Shown: positions 1 through 8,810, numbered from the stretch's first letter. The stretch is 64,000 bases of DNA from Haloplanus natans DSM 17983 (GCF_000427685.1 NZ_KE386573.1:1534938-1598937); one strand, 5' to 3'. Made by a program: numbers and translations. Notes: generated by a model not told the origin, from the sequence alone.

Positions 1-280
1 CACACAGGACCCGCGACCCGGTCGCCTCGGCGACGGCGAGAACGTCGTCCGCGTACGCTGACAGGGTCTCGTAGCCGGGTTCGGCCGTCACGTCCTCACT
101 CTCCCCGTGGCCGCTCAGGTCCACGGTGATCACGGGCCGGTCGTCGGCGAGTCTGGCCTGGGACTTCCAGACTGCGTGCGATCCCCCGCTCCCGTGGACG
201 AACAGGACGGGGTCGGCCTCGCCGCCGCGGTCGTGCCGGCGGTACGACGTCTTCCGCCCGTGGTGGGTTACGGTCTCCAT
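1..280 (-). CDS. alpha/beta hydrolase, 3' end cut off by window edge
   Basis: The first 93 codons of an alpha/beta-fold hydrolase read leftwards off the window. Near residues 28-33 there is the oxyanion-hole motif HGSGG after a hydrophobic strand (VLFV). About 30 residues on comes the strand VITVDLSGHGES, typical of the HG-containing strand region of this superfamily. The catalytic Ser, Asp and His would lie beyond the edge, so the substrate cannot be inferred. The start is the ATG at 280; no in-frame upstream start looks better. The gene diverges from the HSP20-like/cdc48 operon. Confidence 0.8.
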   Translation of the reverse strand, partial: METVTHHGRKTSYRRHDRGGEADPVLFVHGSGGSHAVWKSQARLADDRPVITVDLSGHGESEDVTAEPGYETLSAYADDVLAVAEATGSRVLC

Positions 281-398
281 ACGCTCGGTAGCGTGGGGAG
301 AGATATAAAGCCGACCGACGGCCAGATGGTGACTGTGAACCGCAATGTGGCTTATTTTTGTGGTACCCGCTTGCGTACTGCGATTTGCTGAAGAAAGA

Positions 399-410
399 TT
401 TATATACTTA
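399..410 (+). promoter_or_regulatory. TATA box of the HSP20-like/cdc48 operon
   Basis: The stretch tttatatactta is preceded by a purine-rich BRE-like aagaaaga and lies in an otherwise GC-rich intergenic region. Its centre is about 35 nt before the ATG at 439, so transcription should start a few nt upstream of that codon, with at most a very short leader. Confidence 0.6.
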
Positions 411-438
411 GATAACTAACTTGGGGTTAGGAATTGAT

Positions 439-678
439 ATGGTGAGACAGCAATACGCTGGTGAGGACGAGCGGTTCGTCCGCCGGTACGACTACGACGA
501 CGAGTGGGTGATCGCCGCAGACCTGGGCGTCGACGGCGATCGTCTCGACGTCGACGTCGTCGGCGAGACGGCCATCGTCCTTGTCGACGAGGAGACTGCG
601 ATGGAGTTCGATCTCCCCGGTACGGTCGAAAGTGTTGACACGAACAACGGCGTACTCGTGGTGAGGGGTAGCCAATGA
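439..678 (+). CDS. small HSP20/CS-like beta-sandwich protein upstream of Cdc48
   Basis: 79 residues, acidic. The pattern resembles a minimal HSP20/alpha-crystallin (CS) domain: strand '[10 protein letters not shown]', strand '[14 protein letters not shown]', the FDLPGTV turn, and a terminal 'NNGVLVVRG' matching the family's NGVL(T/E)V signature. The ORF is open from a TTG at 421, but the ATG at 439 fits the TATA box spacing better. Its stop overlaps the start of cdc48 (ATGA), so translation is likely coupled. I infer a client-binding or adaptor role for the Cdc48 unfoldase; the family (tentatively haloarchaeal DUF7127) has no function I can recall. Confidence 0.75.
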   Translation: MVRQQYAGEDERFVRRYDYDDEWVIAADLGVDGDRLDVDVVGETAIVLVDEETAMEFDLPGTVESVDTNNGVLVVRGSQ

Positions 679-2942
679 AACTCGTAGTCAAACCACTGAA
701 ACAGAAAGACGCCGGCCGCGGACTGGCCGCCATCGACCGCGCCGCGGTCTCGGAGATGGGCCTGGAGGTCGGCGATTATATTCGCATCGAAGGAAAAGAG
801 GGCACCGCCATCGCGCGCGTCTGGCCCGGTCATCCCGAGGATCAGGGTGCGGGCGTCATTCGCATCGACGGTCAGCTTCGTCAGCAGGCGAACGTCGGCA
901 TCGACGACCGGGTCGAGGTCGAGAAAGCCGACGTGAAGCCGGCCGAGCGGGTGACGGTCGCGCTCCCCCAGCAGATCGGTATCCGGGGCGACATCGGTCA
1001 CTACCTCCGTGACAAACTCACGGACAAGCCGATCACGAAAGGACAGACCCTCCGCGTCCCGTTCGGGTTCGGCTTCATGAGCGGTCGTCAGAGCCAGGCG
1101 CTCCCGCTGAAGGTGGCCGATACGTCGCCGTCGGGGACCGTCGTCGTCACCGACTCGACCGAGATCACGGTGAGCGAGAAGCCCGCAGAGCAGATCCGCG
1201 AGACCGGCGGCGAGGGCGGAGCCGAGACGCCCGACGTGACCTACGAGGACATCGGCGGCCTCGACCGCGAACTCGAACAGGTCCGCGAGATGATCGAACT
1301 GCCGATGCGCCACCCCGAACTGTTCCGGCGCCTCGGCATCGACCCGCCCAAGGGCGTCCTCCTGCACGGCCCGCCCGGCACGGGGAAGACGCTGATCGCC
1401 AAGGCGGTGGCGAACGAAATCGACGCCCACTTCCACACCATCTCCGGCCCGGAGATCATGTCGAAATACTACGGCGAGAGCGAGGAGCAACTCCGCGACG
1501 CCTTCGAGGAGGCCGAGGAGAACGCCCCCGCCATCGTCTTCATCGACGAGATCGACTCCATCGCGCCCAAGCGGGGCGAGGCCGGCGGTGACGTGGAACG
1601 TCGCGTCGTCGCCCAACTCCTCTCGCTGATGGACGGGCTAGAGGAACGCGGCGAAGTCGTGGTCATCGGCGCGACCAACCGCGTCGACGCTATCGACCCC
1701 GCGCTCCGCCGCGGCGGTCGCTTCGACCGCGAGATCGAAATCGGCGTCCCCGACCGCGACGGGCGCCGCGAGATCCTGCAGGTCCACACCCGTAACATGC
1801 CGCTCACCGACGACGTGGACATCGACGCCTTCGCCGAGTCGACCCACGGCTTCGTCGGTGCCGACATCGAGGGACTCGCCAAGGAGGCCGCGATGAACGC
1901 GCTCCGGCGCATCCGGCCCCAGATCGACCTCGAGGAAGAGGAGATCGACGCCGAGATCCTCGAGAACTTGGAGGTCGACCAGGACGACTTCCAAGAGGCG
2001 ATGAAGGGAATCGAGCCCTCCGCGCTACGGGAGGTGTTCGTCGAAGTCCCCGACGTGACCTGGGAGGACGTGGGCGGTCTGGAGGACACGAAAGAGCGCC
2101 TCCGCGAGACGATCCAGTGGCCGCTCGACTACCCCGAGGTGTTCGAAGCGATGGACATGGAGTCCGCGAAGGGCGTCCTCATGTACGGGCCGCCCGGAAC
2201 CGGGAAGACCCTGCTCGCCAAGGCGGTGGCGAACGAGGCCGAGTCAAACTTCATCTCGATCAAAGGCCCCGAACTCCTCGATAAGTACGTCGGGGAGAGC
2301 GAGAAGGGGGTCCGCGAGATATTCAGCAAGGCCCGCGAGAACGCGCCGACGGTGATCTTCTTCGACGAGATCGACGCCATCGCGACCGAGCGCGGCCGTA
2401 ACACCGGCGACTCGGGCGTCTCCGAGCGCGTCGTCTCGCAGCTCCTGACCGAACTCGACGGGCTGGAGACCCTAGAGGACGTGGTCGTGATCGCCACCTC
2501 GAACCGGCCCGACCTCATCGACTCCGCGCTGCTGCGTCCCGGCCGACTCGACCGGCACGTCCACGTGCCCGTCCCCGACGAGGAGGCCCGGCGCGCCATC
2601 TTCGAGGTGCACACCCGCGGCAAACCGCTCGCGGACGACGTGGACCTCGACAGTCTCGCCCGGCGGACGGAGAACTACGTCGGCGCCGATGTCGAAGCCG
2701 TCTGTCGCGAGGCTTCGATGGCCGCCAGCCGCGAGTTCATCAACAGCGTCTCGCCCGAGGAGATCGGCGAGTCCCTGGGGAACGTCCGCATCACGATGGA
2801 CCACTTCGAGCAGGCGCTCGACGAGGTGACCGCGAGCGTCACCGACGACACCCGCGAGCGCTACCGCGAGATAGAGAAGCGCTTCACGAACGAGGACCCC
2901 GAGGTGGGTCCCGAGACCGAAGCCAGCCGGACGTTCCACTAG
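675..2942 (+). CDS. cdc48: Cdc48/p97-type AAA+ ATPase
   Basis: 755 residues, the usual length of archaeal Cdc48 (VCP/p97). The N-terminal double-psi-barrel substrate/cofactor domain spans about residues 1-185. The D1 ring has Walker A GPPGTGKT at about 232-239 and Walker B with FIDEID near 290. D2 has a second GPPGTGKT at about 505-512 and Walker B FFDEID near 563. The hexamer unfolds protein substrates with ATP and can feed the 20S proteasome. The C-terminus ends in Thr-Phe-His, so the penultimate residue is Phe rather than the Tyr of a canonical HbYX proteasome-docking tail. The start overlaps the preceding HSP20-like gene by four bases. Confidence 0.97.
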   Translation: MKLVVKPLKQKDAGRGLAAIDRAAVSEMGLEVGDYIRIEGKEGTAIARVWPGHPEDQGAGVIRIDGQLRQQANVGIDDRVEVEKADVKPAERVTVALPQQIGIRGDIGHYLRDKLTDKPITKGQTLRVPFGFGFMSGRQSQALPLKVADTSPSGTVVVTDSTEITVSEKPAEQIRETGGEGGAETPDVTYEDIGGLDRELEQVREMIELPMRHPELFRRLGIDPPKGVLLHGPPGTGKTLIAKAVANEIDAHFHTISGPEIMSKYYGESEEQLRDAFEEAEENAPAIVFIDEIDSIAPKRGEAGGDVERRVVAQLLSLMDGLEERGEVVVIGATNRVDAIDPALRRGGRFDREIEIGVPDRDGRREILQVHTRNMPLTDDVDIDAFAESTHGFVGADIEGLAKEAAMNALRRIRPQIDLEEEEIDAEILENLEVDQDDFQEAMKGIEPSALREVFVEVPDVTWEDVGGLEDTKERLRETIQWPLDYPEVFEAMDMESAKGVLMYGPPGTGKTLLAKAVANEAESNFISIKGPELLDKYVGESEKGVREIFSKARENAPTVIFFDEIDAIATERGRNTGDSGVSERVVSQLLTELDGLETLEDVVVIATSNRPDLIDSALLRPGRLDRHVHVPVPDEEARRAIFEVHTRGKPLADDVDLDSLARRTENYVGADVEAVCREASMAASREFINSVSPEEIGESLGNVRITMDHFEQALDEVTASVTDDTRERYREIEKRFTNEDPEVGPETEASRTFH

Positions 2943-3016
2943 CGCCGGCTCCCGCGGCAGTTTTCACCTCCGAGCGGTTCCAACACGCTATTCACCCACC
3001 CCCGTAACCCGTTTGT

Positions 3017-4318
3017 ATGTCCCTCTCGATCCGGCAGCGCCGGGCCGCCCTGTGGACGCTTCTCGCGGCCGGCTTCCTCTTTGTCAACTTCCACCGGACC
3101 GCGACGGCCGTCCTCGCCGACTCCCTCGCCCGGACGTTCGACGCCACCGGCTCCCAACTCGGTCTGCTGCACGCGTCCTTTTTTTACATCTACGCCGCGC
3201 TCCAGTTGCCGGCGGGGCTCGTCGTCGACCGCTACGGATCGCGGTGGGTGGGCGCGACTGGGCTGGCCGTGCTGAGCGTCGGCACCGTCTGGTTCGCGCG
3301 AACCGACACGCTCCTCGCCGCCTTCCTCGCCCGGGCGCTGGTCGGCTTCGGCGGGAGCGTCTGCTACATCGCCACCTTGCGGTTCTGTGCGAACTGGTTC
3401 CGGGCGGACGAGTACGCGACCATGACGGGCTACACCGTCGCCGCGGCGGGCGCGGGTGGGATTCTCGCGACGACGCCGCTGGCGCTCGCCATCGACCGGG
3501 TCGGCTGGCGACTCGCCATCCTCGCGACCGGGATGGTGACGGCCGTCGTCGCCGTCGGTATCGCGGGCGCGGTGCGCGATACGCCGGCCAGGGCGGGGTA
3601 TGCGGACGCGTCGGGGGTCGACACCGGGCGCTCGACCGCCTCGCTCGCCGATATCGCCGCCAACACCCGTGCCGTCCTCCGCGAGGCCGAGACGTGGTTG
3701 ATGGGACTGCTCCTCTTCGTCGTACTCGGCGTCAACTTCACCGTCCTCGGCCTGTGGGGCGTGCCCTTCATCGCCGACACCTACGGCGTTTCGGTGGCGC
3801 GGGCGTCGACGTATCTCCTCGTCGGTAACGTCGGGTTCGTCCTCGGCTCGCCCGCCATCGGCGCGCTCTCCGACCGGACCGGCCGGCGGACGGAGCTCAT
3901 CGTCGTGACCGTCGCCGCCTTCGCGCTGTCCTACGCCGCGCTGGTCACCGTCCCGCCCCTCCCCGTCGTCGGCGTCGCGCTCTTCGTCGCTCTGCTCGCC
4001 AACGGCGGCGTCTCCCTCGTGTTCACCGTCGGCAAGGAGCGACACGAACCGGCCGTCGCCGGCACCGTCACCGGCGTGATCAACAGCCTCGGCTACGTCG
4101 GCGCGGCGACGCTGCCGGCGGTCATGGGGGTGGTCCTCGACGCCTACTGGACGGGAGAGATCATCAACGGCGCGCGGGTCTACACCGTCGCCGGCTACCG
4201 CGTCGCCTTCGGCATCGCGACGGCTGTTGCTCTCCTCGCCGTCCTCGCCGCGCTCTGGCTCCACCGCCGCGAAACGCGGACGGCGGGCGGGCCGACGTCC
4301 GTCGTGGGCGACGACTGA
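3017..4318 (+). CDS. MFS transporter
   Basis: 433 residues with about 12 hydrophobic segments and the major-facilitator loop motif after TM2 (DRYGSRWVG, residues about 73-81) and its echo in the second half (GALSDRTGRRTE). The substrate is unknown; secondary carriers of this type move small solutes by uniport, symport or antiport. The TGA stop at 4316-4318 is formed by the first bases of a dispersed palindromic repeat that immediately follows. Monocistronic by spacing. Confidence 0.9.
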   Translation: MSLSIRQRRAALWTLLAAGFLFVNFHRTATAVLADSLARTFDATGSQLGLLHASFFYIYAALQLPAGLVVDRYGSRWVGATGLAVLSVGTVWFARTDTLLAAFLARALVGFGGSVCYIATLRFCANWFRADEYATMTGYTVAAAGAGGILATTPLALAIDRVGWRLAILATGMVTAVVAVGIAGAVRDTPARAGYADASGVDTGRSTASLADIAANTRAVLREAETWLMGLLLFVVLGVNFTVLGLWGVPFIADTYGVSVARASTYLLVGNVGFVLGSPAIGALSDRTGRRTELIVVTVAAFALSYAALVTVPPLPVVGVALFVALLANGGVSLVFTVGKERHEPAVAGTVTGVINSLGYVGAATLPAVMGVVLDAYWTGEIINGARVYTVAGYRVAFGIATAVALLAVLAALWLHRRETRTAGGPTSVVGDD

Positions 4319-4399
4319 TAGTGTTTATTGGAAGTCATTACCGGTGGCTCGCCGAAACGGGTCAGCGACCAACCGGTAACCAGTTACAGTAAACACTAT
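4318..4399. repeat. 82-bp dispersed imperfect palindrome, copy A
   Basis: The outer arms atagtgttta (4318-4327) and taaacactat (4390-4399) are perfect inverted complements. Inside are an interrupted second arm pair (accggtggctcgc / gcgaccaaccggt) and a gttac box. The same layout recurs at 5460, 37149, 37830 and 56906. This copy begins inside the stop codon of the MFS gene and lies between two convergent genes. Confidence 0.85.
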
Positions 4400-4416
4400 G
4401 GGCCGGGACGGCGACA

Positions 4417-4787
4417 CTACCTCTCCGAGGCGCCCCGGTGATACCGTCGCCAGCCCGTGAGCAGGACGCCCGCGACGAGGAGGACGAGTCCGAGGCCACG
4501 GGGCGCGAGTCCGACGAACAGCGCCGCGACGTTGACCCCCGCGCTCTCCCGTTCGGTCCGGAGCGAGTAGAGCGTCCCCCTGTACCGGATCGAGTAGAGC
4601 CCCTCGCCGACGGCGACGTGGTCGCTCGTGTAAGCGAAGTCGGGGGCGGTCGCCGACTCGTTCTCGACGACGTACGCCGAGTCGGCCCGGGGCCGGCCGG
4701 ACCCCCGCCGCCGACGAGAGTGGCGGCGAGAGGACAGAGCACACCGACCCCGAGTAGTGCGTGCTGGAGGGCTGGACGAGGCGCCAT
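4417..4787 (-). pseudogene. small membrane protein gene with an apparent frameshift
   Basis: From the ATG at 4787 the reading begins like a signal/membrane segment (LLGVGVLCPLAATLVGGGG). The credible continuation is in another frame: ADSAYVVENESATAPDFAY and a C-terminal transmembrane helix (LGLVLLVAGVLLTGW) ending at a TAG (4417-4419). The interval is 371 bp, so one extra base would restore a 123-residue ORF. The shift falls near the G/C homopolymers around 4690-4705. Either a real single-base deletion or an assembly error. I do not recognise the family; the topology is N-terminal TM, extracellular domain, C-terminal TM. Confidence 0.55.
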
Positions 4788-4860
4788 ACCTCGACGTGTT
4801 TCGCCGGCACCATGTATCGGTAGGTCGGCCTCCCCGTGACGCGTTCGGCCCTCCTCGTCC

Positions 4861-4995
4861 GGCGATATAAAAATAAAAGGAATTTTTATTGATGAGGAGA
4901 AAGTTACAAAATACTGGAAATTAATGGCCAAAATATCGGATGATTGATTTAAAAAATCGGATTTAGCTGGAATTTGTTACAAAACTATTAGTGGC
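4861..4995. other. AT-rich tract ahead of the CBS gene
   Basis: About 135 bp at roughly 30% GC in a region otherwise near 65-70% GC. It contains ataaaaataaaa, a near-direct repeat (atcggatgattgattt / aatcggattt) and poly-A tracts. It sits between the divergent starts of the frameshifted membrane gene and the CBS gene, so it may serve as a double promoter, but it is far longer than a normal TATA/BRE. Confidence 0.6.
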
Positions 4996-5015
4996 CTCGG
5001 CGACACTACCGAGCC

Positions 5016-5462
5016 ATGATCGACGTACCCGTCTCCGCGGTCATGACCGAGGCCGCCCCGACCGTCCCCCCGGACACGACTGCCACCGATGCCGCGTGTC
5101 GGCTCCGGCGGGCGGACGTTCACGCTGTCGTCGTGTGCAACGGCGACGGCATCGTCGGCATCGTGACCGAGTCTGACATCGTCGCCGTCGTCGCCGAAGG
5201 GGGCGAGAATCCACCCGTGCGGTCGTTCATGTCGGCGCCGGTGGTGACGGTCGGGCCGAACACGCCGGTCGGCCTCGCTGCCGACCGGATGCGCGACGCG
5301 GGCGTGGCCCGGCTCCCGGTCGTCGAGGACGGGACGTACCGGGGGCTCGTCACGGGAGCCGACGTGGCGCCGTACCTCTCGCGACACCGCCTCGACGTGG
5401 ACTGGCAGGGCGACCCACTCTCGCTCGACGGCGCGGGGACGCCGGAGCGGTCGGCGGAGTGA
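5016..5462 (+). CDS. two-CBS-domain protein
   Basis: 148 residues forming one Bateman module: CBS1 at about residues 5-60 (VSAVMTEAAPTVPPDTTATDA..., GIVGIVTESDI) and CBS2 at about 68-125 (VRSFMSAPVVTVGPNTP..., GLVTGADVA). Such modules bind adenosyl ligands (AMP, ATP, SAM) and regulate partner proteins; stand-alone versions in haloarchaea have no assigned partner. The start is the ATG at 5016. The stop TGA at 5460-5462 is the first three bases of a palindromic repeat. Confidence 0.88.
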   Translation: MIDVPVSAVMTEAAPTVPPDTTATDAACRLRRADVHAVVVCNGDGIVGIVTESDIVAVVAEGGENPPVRSFMSAPVVTVGPNTPVGLAADRMRDAGVARLPVVEDGTYRGLVTGADVAPYLSRHRLDVDWQGDPLSLDGAGTPERSAE

Positions 5463-5539
5463 TACGGAATACCGTGTACCGGTGGGTCACCGACCCGTCC
5501 TGGCGACCCACCGGTGAACAGTTACACTAATCCGTATCA
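5460..5539. repeat. 80-bp dispersed imperfect palindrome, copy B
   Basis: The outer arms tgatacgga and tccgtatca are a perfect 9-bp inverted pair. The inner core taccggtgggtcaccg / tggcgacccaccggt is also nearly perfect, with the shared gacccgtcctgg loop seen in copy E. The left arm starts exactly at the CBS gene's TGA stop codon. Confidence 0.85.
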
Positions 5540-5584
5540 GTCGTCGCCCCCGGCTTTTTCCACCCCCGGCGCCGGTGTGTGGAT

Positions 5585-6532
5585 ATGCGACACACCGGCC
5601 CGCTCGCACTCGTCGCCGCCGCCGTCCTCTACGCGGGGTCACGCGTCGTGCGTCGCTTTGGCGTCGACGAGACGCTTTTCGGCGTGGCGCTCGGTCCGCC
5701 GACGCTCCTCGTCCTGACCGTCGCCGCGACCGTTCTGGCCACCTACGGCGCCTACCGACTCGTCGCAGGCGTTCTCCTCGGTCACACCGCGAGCAAGCGC
5801 CGCCGTCACGACGTGCGGAACGTCCTCCGTCTCGCCTTCGGGGTGCTCGGTCTGATCGCCGGCTTCGGCGTCGTCACCCGTGACTGGGTGAGCGTCCTGT
5901 TCTCGCTGGGGGTCGTCGGCTTCGCGATCACCTTCGCCCTCCAAGGAGCGCTCGCCTCCCTCATCGGCTGGCTCTACATCGTGACCAAGCGGCCGTACGG
6001 CGTGGGCGACCGGATCGCCATCGAGGACACTCGCGGCGACGTGGCCGCCATCGACCTCTTCGTGACGGAGGTGTGGGAAATCGACGGCGATCTGGTCTCC
6101 AGCAACCAGCCATCGGGGCGTATCATCACGGTGCCGAACAGCGTGGTGCTCTCCTCGCACGTCGTCAACTTCCACGGCGAGGGCGTCCCGCACGTCTGGA
6201 ACGAACTCTCGATACAGGTGGCCTACGAGACGGACCTCGATTTCGCCGCCGCGGTGATGGAGGAGGTGGCGGAGGAGTATCTCGGCGACGAGATGGCGGC
6301 GGGGGTCGCCGAGTACCGCGAGCGACTCGCCGAGACGCCCGTCGAACTCGACGTGACCGACCGGCCGACGGTCAACGTCGTCCAGAAGGAGTCGTGGGTC
6401 GAACTCCACCTGCGCTATCTCGTCCACCCGCGGCGCGGGACGCGGACGCGCAACGCCCTCTACCGGACGATACTCGACCGCTTCAACGACAACCCCGATC
6501 GGGTTGCCTTCCCCGTCAGTCGTAACCGTTAG
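5585..6532 (+). CDS. MscS-type mechanosensitive channel
   Basis: 315 residues. Three N-terminal hydrophobic segments precede the pore-lining helix and MscS beta-domain signature: GVVGFAITFALQGALASLIG, then KRPYGVGDRIAIED and SNQPSGRIITVPNSVVLSSHVVNF. MscS proteins open under membrane tension and release osmolytes on hypo-osmotic shock. The ATG at 5585 is chosen over a GTG two codons earlier. The last four bases overlap the end of the convergent permease gene. Confidence 0.9.
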   Translation: MRHTGPLALVAAAVLYAGSRVVRRFGVDETLFGVALGPPTLLVLTVAATVLATYGAYRLVAGVLLGHTASKRRRHDVRNVLRLAFGVLGLIAGFGVVTRDWVSVLFSLGVVGFAITFALQGALASLIGWLYIVTKRPYGVGDRIAIEDTRGDVAAIDLFVTEVWEIDGDLVSSNQPSGRIITVPNSVVLSSHVVNFHGEGVPHVWNELSIQVAYETDLDFAAAVMEEVAEEYLGDEMAAGVAEYRERLAETPVELDVTDRPTVNVVQKESWVELHLRYLVHPRRGTRTRNALYRTILDRFNDNPDRVAFPVSRNR

Positions 6533-7767
6533 TGGGTGTGGCCCTCGTCGACCGCCTCCACATCCACGTCGCTCACGTAGCCGACGTACACCTGTCCCAA
6601 AAAGATGAGCGTGAAGGCGGTGTTGAGGTAGGTGGTGTAGTCGCCCGGTGCGGTGCCGCCCGCCTCGCCAGCGGGCGGGATCAACCCTGCGCCCGCCCAT
6701 ATGTAGTGAATGGCGACGCCCGACACCACGGCGGTGACGAAGATGCTCACGAACAGGACGGCCGCCATCCGGAGGCCGTAGTAGCGGCGGTAGGCGTCGA
6801 CGATGGTCGGCACGATCAGATCGGCGAAGATGAAGCTCATGACGCCGCCGAAGGCGATGCCGTTCGACCAGAGGATCAGGGCGAACGGAACGTTCCCAAC
6901 CGAACAGACGAAGGTGATCACGCCGACGGCGACGCCGACGACGGCGCTGGCGACGACCCACGTCAGGGTTCCCTCGGCGCCGACGCCGAACAGCGTCGTC
7001 CACCACGCCCGCGGGACGGCGGCGCCGATGAGACCGGCGATCAGGAAGCCCGCCACGATATCCGTCCACAGCATACCCCACTCGCCGAGGGCGTTCTTCG
7101 AGGCGAGTCGCCAGCCGTCGCGGGTGAGCAGACGGTCGCGCCACGTCGCGTCGAACTGTCGCCGGGATTCCGCGTAGGCCGCTTTGCACGACTCCGAGCA
7201 GAAGTACTCCCTGCCGCGCTCCGTCTCAAGCGTCACGGTGTCGTCGTCGGTAGGGTCGACTTCCATCCCACAGGACGGGTCGCGGACGCCCTCGGAGGCG
7301 TGCAGGTGCTCTCGCGCCCGGTCGAACCACGCGTCCGGGACGACGGACTCGAAGGTGAGTGCGAGGAGGCCGATGAGAAGCAGGCCCGCGACGTAGTCGG
7401 CGAGGACGAACTCCCAGCCGAGCAGAATCCACATCACCAGGCCGAGTTCGATCACGAGGTTGGTCGAGGCGAACTGGAAGGCTGCGAGGCTAGCGATCGG
7501 CGACGCACCCTTCTTGAACAGGGACTTCGTGGTCGCGACGGCACCGAACGAACACGAGGAGGAGGCGGCGCCAAAGAGGGTCCCGAGGCCGAGTTCGCGC
7601 CACCCGCTCCCGCCGAGGACGGCCGACATCCGCTCCTCGCTCACGAACGTCTCGACGGCACCCGCGATAGTGAACCCGAGGACGAGCGCCCACCACGTCT
7701 CCCAGCCCATCTCGGCGGCGAATCGAATCCCCTCGGTTAGCGTCCCGACGACCGTCACGGATACCAC
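6529..7767 (-). CDS. SO_0444/DUF318-type metal permease with an embedded YHS/TRASH domain
   Basis: 412 residues. Two hydrophobic halves flank a soluble segment. The first half carries FGAASSSCSFGAVA (Cys72) and the second CSVGNVPFALILW, as in the permease family linked to Cu/Zn efflux. Between them, at about residues 160-200, is a compact YHS/TRASH-like domain: DPSCGMEVDP (Cys166) with YFCSESCKAAY (Cys190, Cys194). I infer metal binding on the cytoplasmic loop that gates or loads the carrier. The start is taken as the GTG at 7767. Divergent from the DoxX gene across a region with an inverted repeat. Confidence 0.85.
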   Translation of the reverse strand: MVSVTVVGTLTEGIRFAAEMGWETWWALVLGFTIAGAVETFVSEERMSAVLGGSGWRELGLGTLFGAASSSCSFGAVATTKSLFKKGASPIASLAAFQFASTNLVIELGLVMWILLGWEFVLADYVAGLLLIGLLALTFESVVPDAWFDRAREHLHASEGVRDPSCGMEVDPTDDDTVTLETERGREYFCSESCKAAYAESRRQFDATWRDRLLTRDGWRLASKNALGEWGMLWTDIVAGFLIAGLIGAAVPRAWWTTLFGVGAEGTLTWVVASAVVGVAVGVITFVCSVGNVPFALILWSNGIAFGGVMSFIFADLIVPTIVDAYRRYYGLRMAAVLFVSIFVTAVVSGVAIHYIWAGAGLIPPAGEAGGTAPGDYTTYLNTAFTLIFLGQVYVGYVSDVDVEAVDEGHTH

Positions 7768-7908
7768 CTCCCCGTAGTTGTCGCTCTCGGAGCCATCGTA
7801 TGCTTCCTACGGGCCCTCGACTCAACTGGGTTGTGGGCACGATTCCGGTGTCTGTGCCAACCGGAATTTTGGAATCGAAAACGAACGGCAGCCACCCCCG
7901 GATCGTCC

Positions 7909-7929
7909 GATTCCCCGATACTGGGAATC
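7909..7929. promoter_or_regulatory. inverted repeat between permease and DoxX genes
   Basis: GATTCCC, seven spacer bases, then GGGAATC: a perfect 7-bp inverted repeat. A related ggaatttt-ggaatc stretch lies 45 bp upstream. The position 55 bp before the DoxX start and 140 bp before the permease start suits a shared operator, which is inference. Confidence 0.4.
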
Positions 7930-7983
7930 GACGCCCCCGTCTATGCATCGTGGCCGACGATGCTTACACGTGAGGTGTCCACT

Positions 7984-8508
7984 ATGGCGTACGACCTTTC
8001 GAACCCGCTGGCTGGCGAGTTCGAATTCGGCCGTGTCGGCTCGGTTGCGCCCGTCTGGATCGCACTCCTTCGGGCCGTCGTCGGCTGGTGGTTCTTCCAC
8101 GCCGGCGTGACGAAGCTCATCGAGTCGGGACTGCAGTTCACGTTCGGCCCGGCGTACCTCCGTGGGATGAGTGACACCGTCCTCGGGCCGCTCGCGGTGT
8201 GGATGGGGACCGCCATCCCCGGCGTCATCGAGGCCGTCGTCCCCCTCGCGGAGACGCTGATCGGCCTCGCGTTGCTCGTCGGTGTCCTCGTCCGCCTCGC
8301 GGCGTTCGGAGGCGCCGTCTTCATGGCGTTCTTCTGGGTCGGCAACGCGGCCTTCGGCCACGGCGTCGTCAACGGCGACCTGATGGGCCTGCTGTTGTTC
8401 GTGACGCTGATGGTCCTCGACGCTGGCCGGTACTACGGCCTCGACGGCGTAATCGAGCGACTGGCACCCGTCGAGAACCACCCGCGGCTCGGATATCTGC
8501 TCGGCTGA
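7984..8508 (+). CDS. DoxX-family membrane protein
   Basis: 174 residues, four transmembrane helices. DoxX features include the early 'RAVVGWWFFHAGVTKL' helix and two Gly-rich central helices (VPLAETLIGLALLVGVLVRLAAFGG split across them). DoxX-type subunits occur in quinone oxidation and in redox or thiosulfate systems; the exact role here is unknown. The start is the ATG at 7984; another in-frame ATG at 7960 would add eight residues. It forms a two-gene unit with the following small membrane protein. Confidence 0.85.
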   Translation: MAYDLSNPLAGEFEFGRVGSVAPVWIALLRAVVGWWFFHAGVTKLIESGLQFTFGPAYLRGMSDTVLGPLAVWMGTAIPGVIEAVVPLAETLIGLALLVGVLVRLAAFGGAVFMAFFWVGNAAFGHGVVNGDLMGLLLFVTLMVLDAGRYYGLDGVIERLAPVENHPRLGYLLG

Positions 8509-8522
8509 CGAGGTGACAGTCC

Positions 8523-8810
8523 ATGACTGACATCATCGACACGGCGGCGATGGTGCTGAGTAGCACTCTGCTGCTCGCCGGCATCGTCGTCCTCGGCGTG
8601 GTAGAGATTCTCGACGGGGCGCCGTACGGTGCGGCCCCGACGACGAACGACGCGGGCGAGGTCATCGCACAGCCCGGTGTCGACCCGGCCGTCCGAGTCG
8701 GCCTCGTCCTCGCCGGGCTGGCGGTCCTCGGGCTCTGGGGCCTGTACCGGCTGGCCGTCCCGGCCAGGAAGGCCGAGCGACGGGCGGCTGCCGACACGAC
8801 CGCGGGGTAG
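8523..8810 (+). CDS. two-TM small membrane protein co-transcribed with DoxX
   Basis: 95 residues with two hydrophobic helices (residues about 12-29 and 62-79) separated by an acidic external-type loop, and a basic/Ala-rich tail. It starts 14 bp after the DoxX stop with no room for a separate promoter. Probably a partner subunit of the DoxX protein; I do not recognise a named family. Confidence 0.8.
   Translation: MTDIIDTAAMVLSSTLLLAGIVVLGVVEILDGAPYGAAPTTNDAGEVIAQPGVDPAVRVGLVLAGLAVLGLWGLYRLAVPARKAERRAAADTTAG

Noticed and set aside
492-1616. Long minus-strand ORF of 374 codons inside cdc48
   Set aside because: Antisense shadow of the G/C-ended codons of cdc48; the translation lacks domain structure and is Asp/Arg/Gly-biased.
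2939-4264. 441-codon minus-strand ORF
   Set aside because: Antisense of the MFS gene; low-complexity Arg/Glu/Gly translation without hydrophobic or motif structure.
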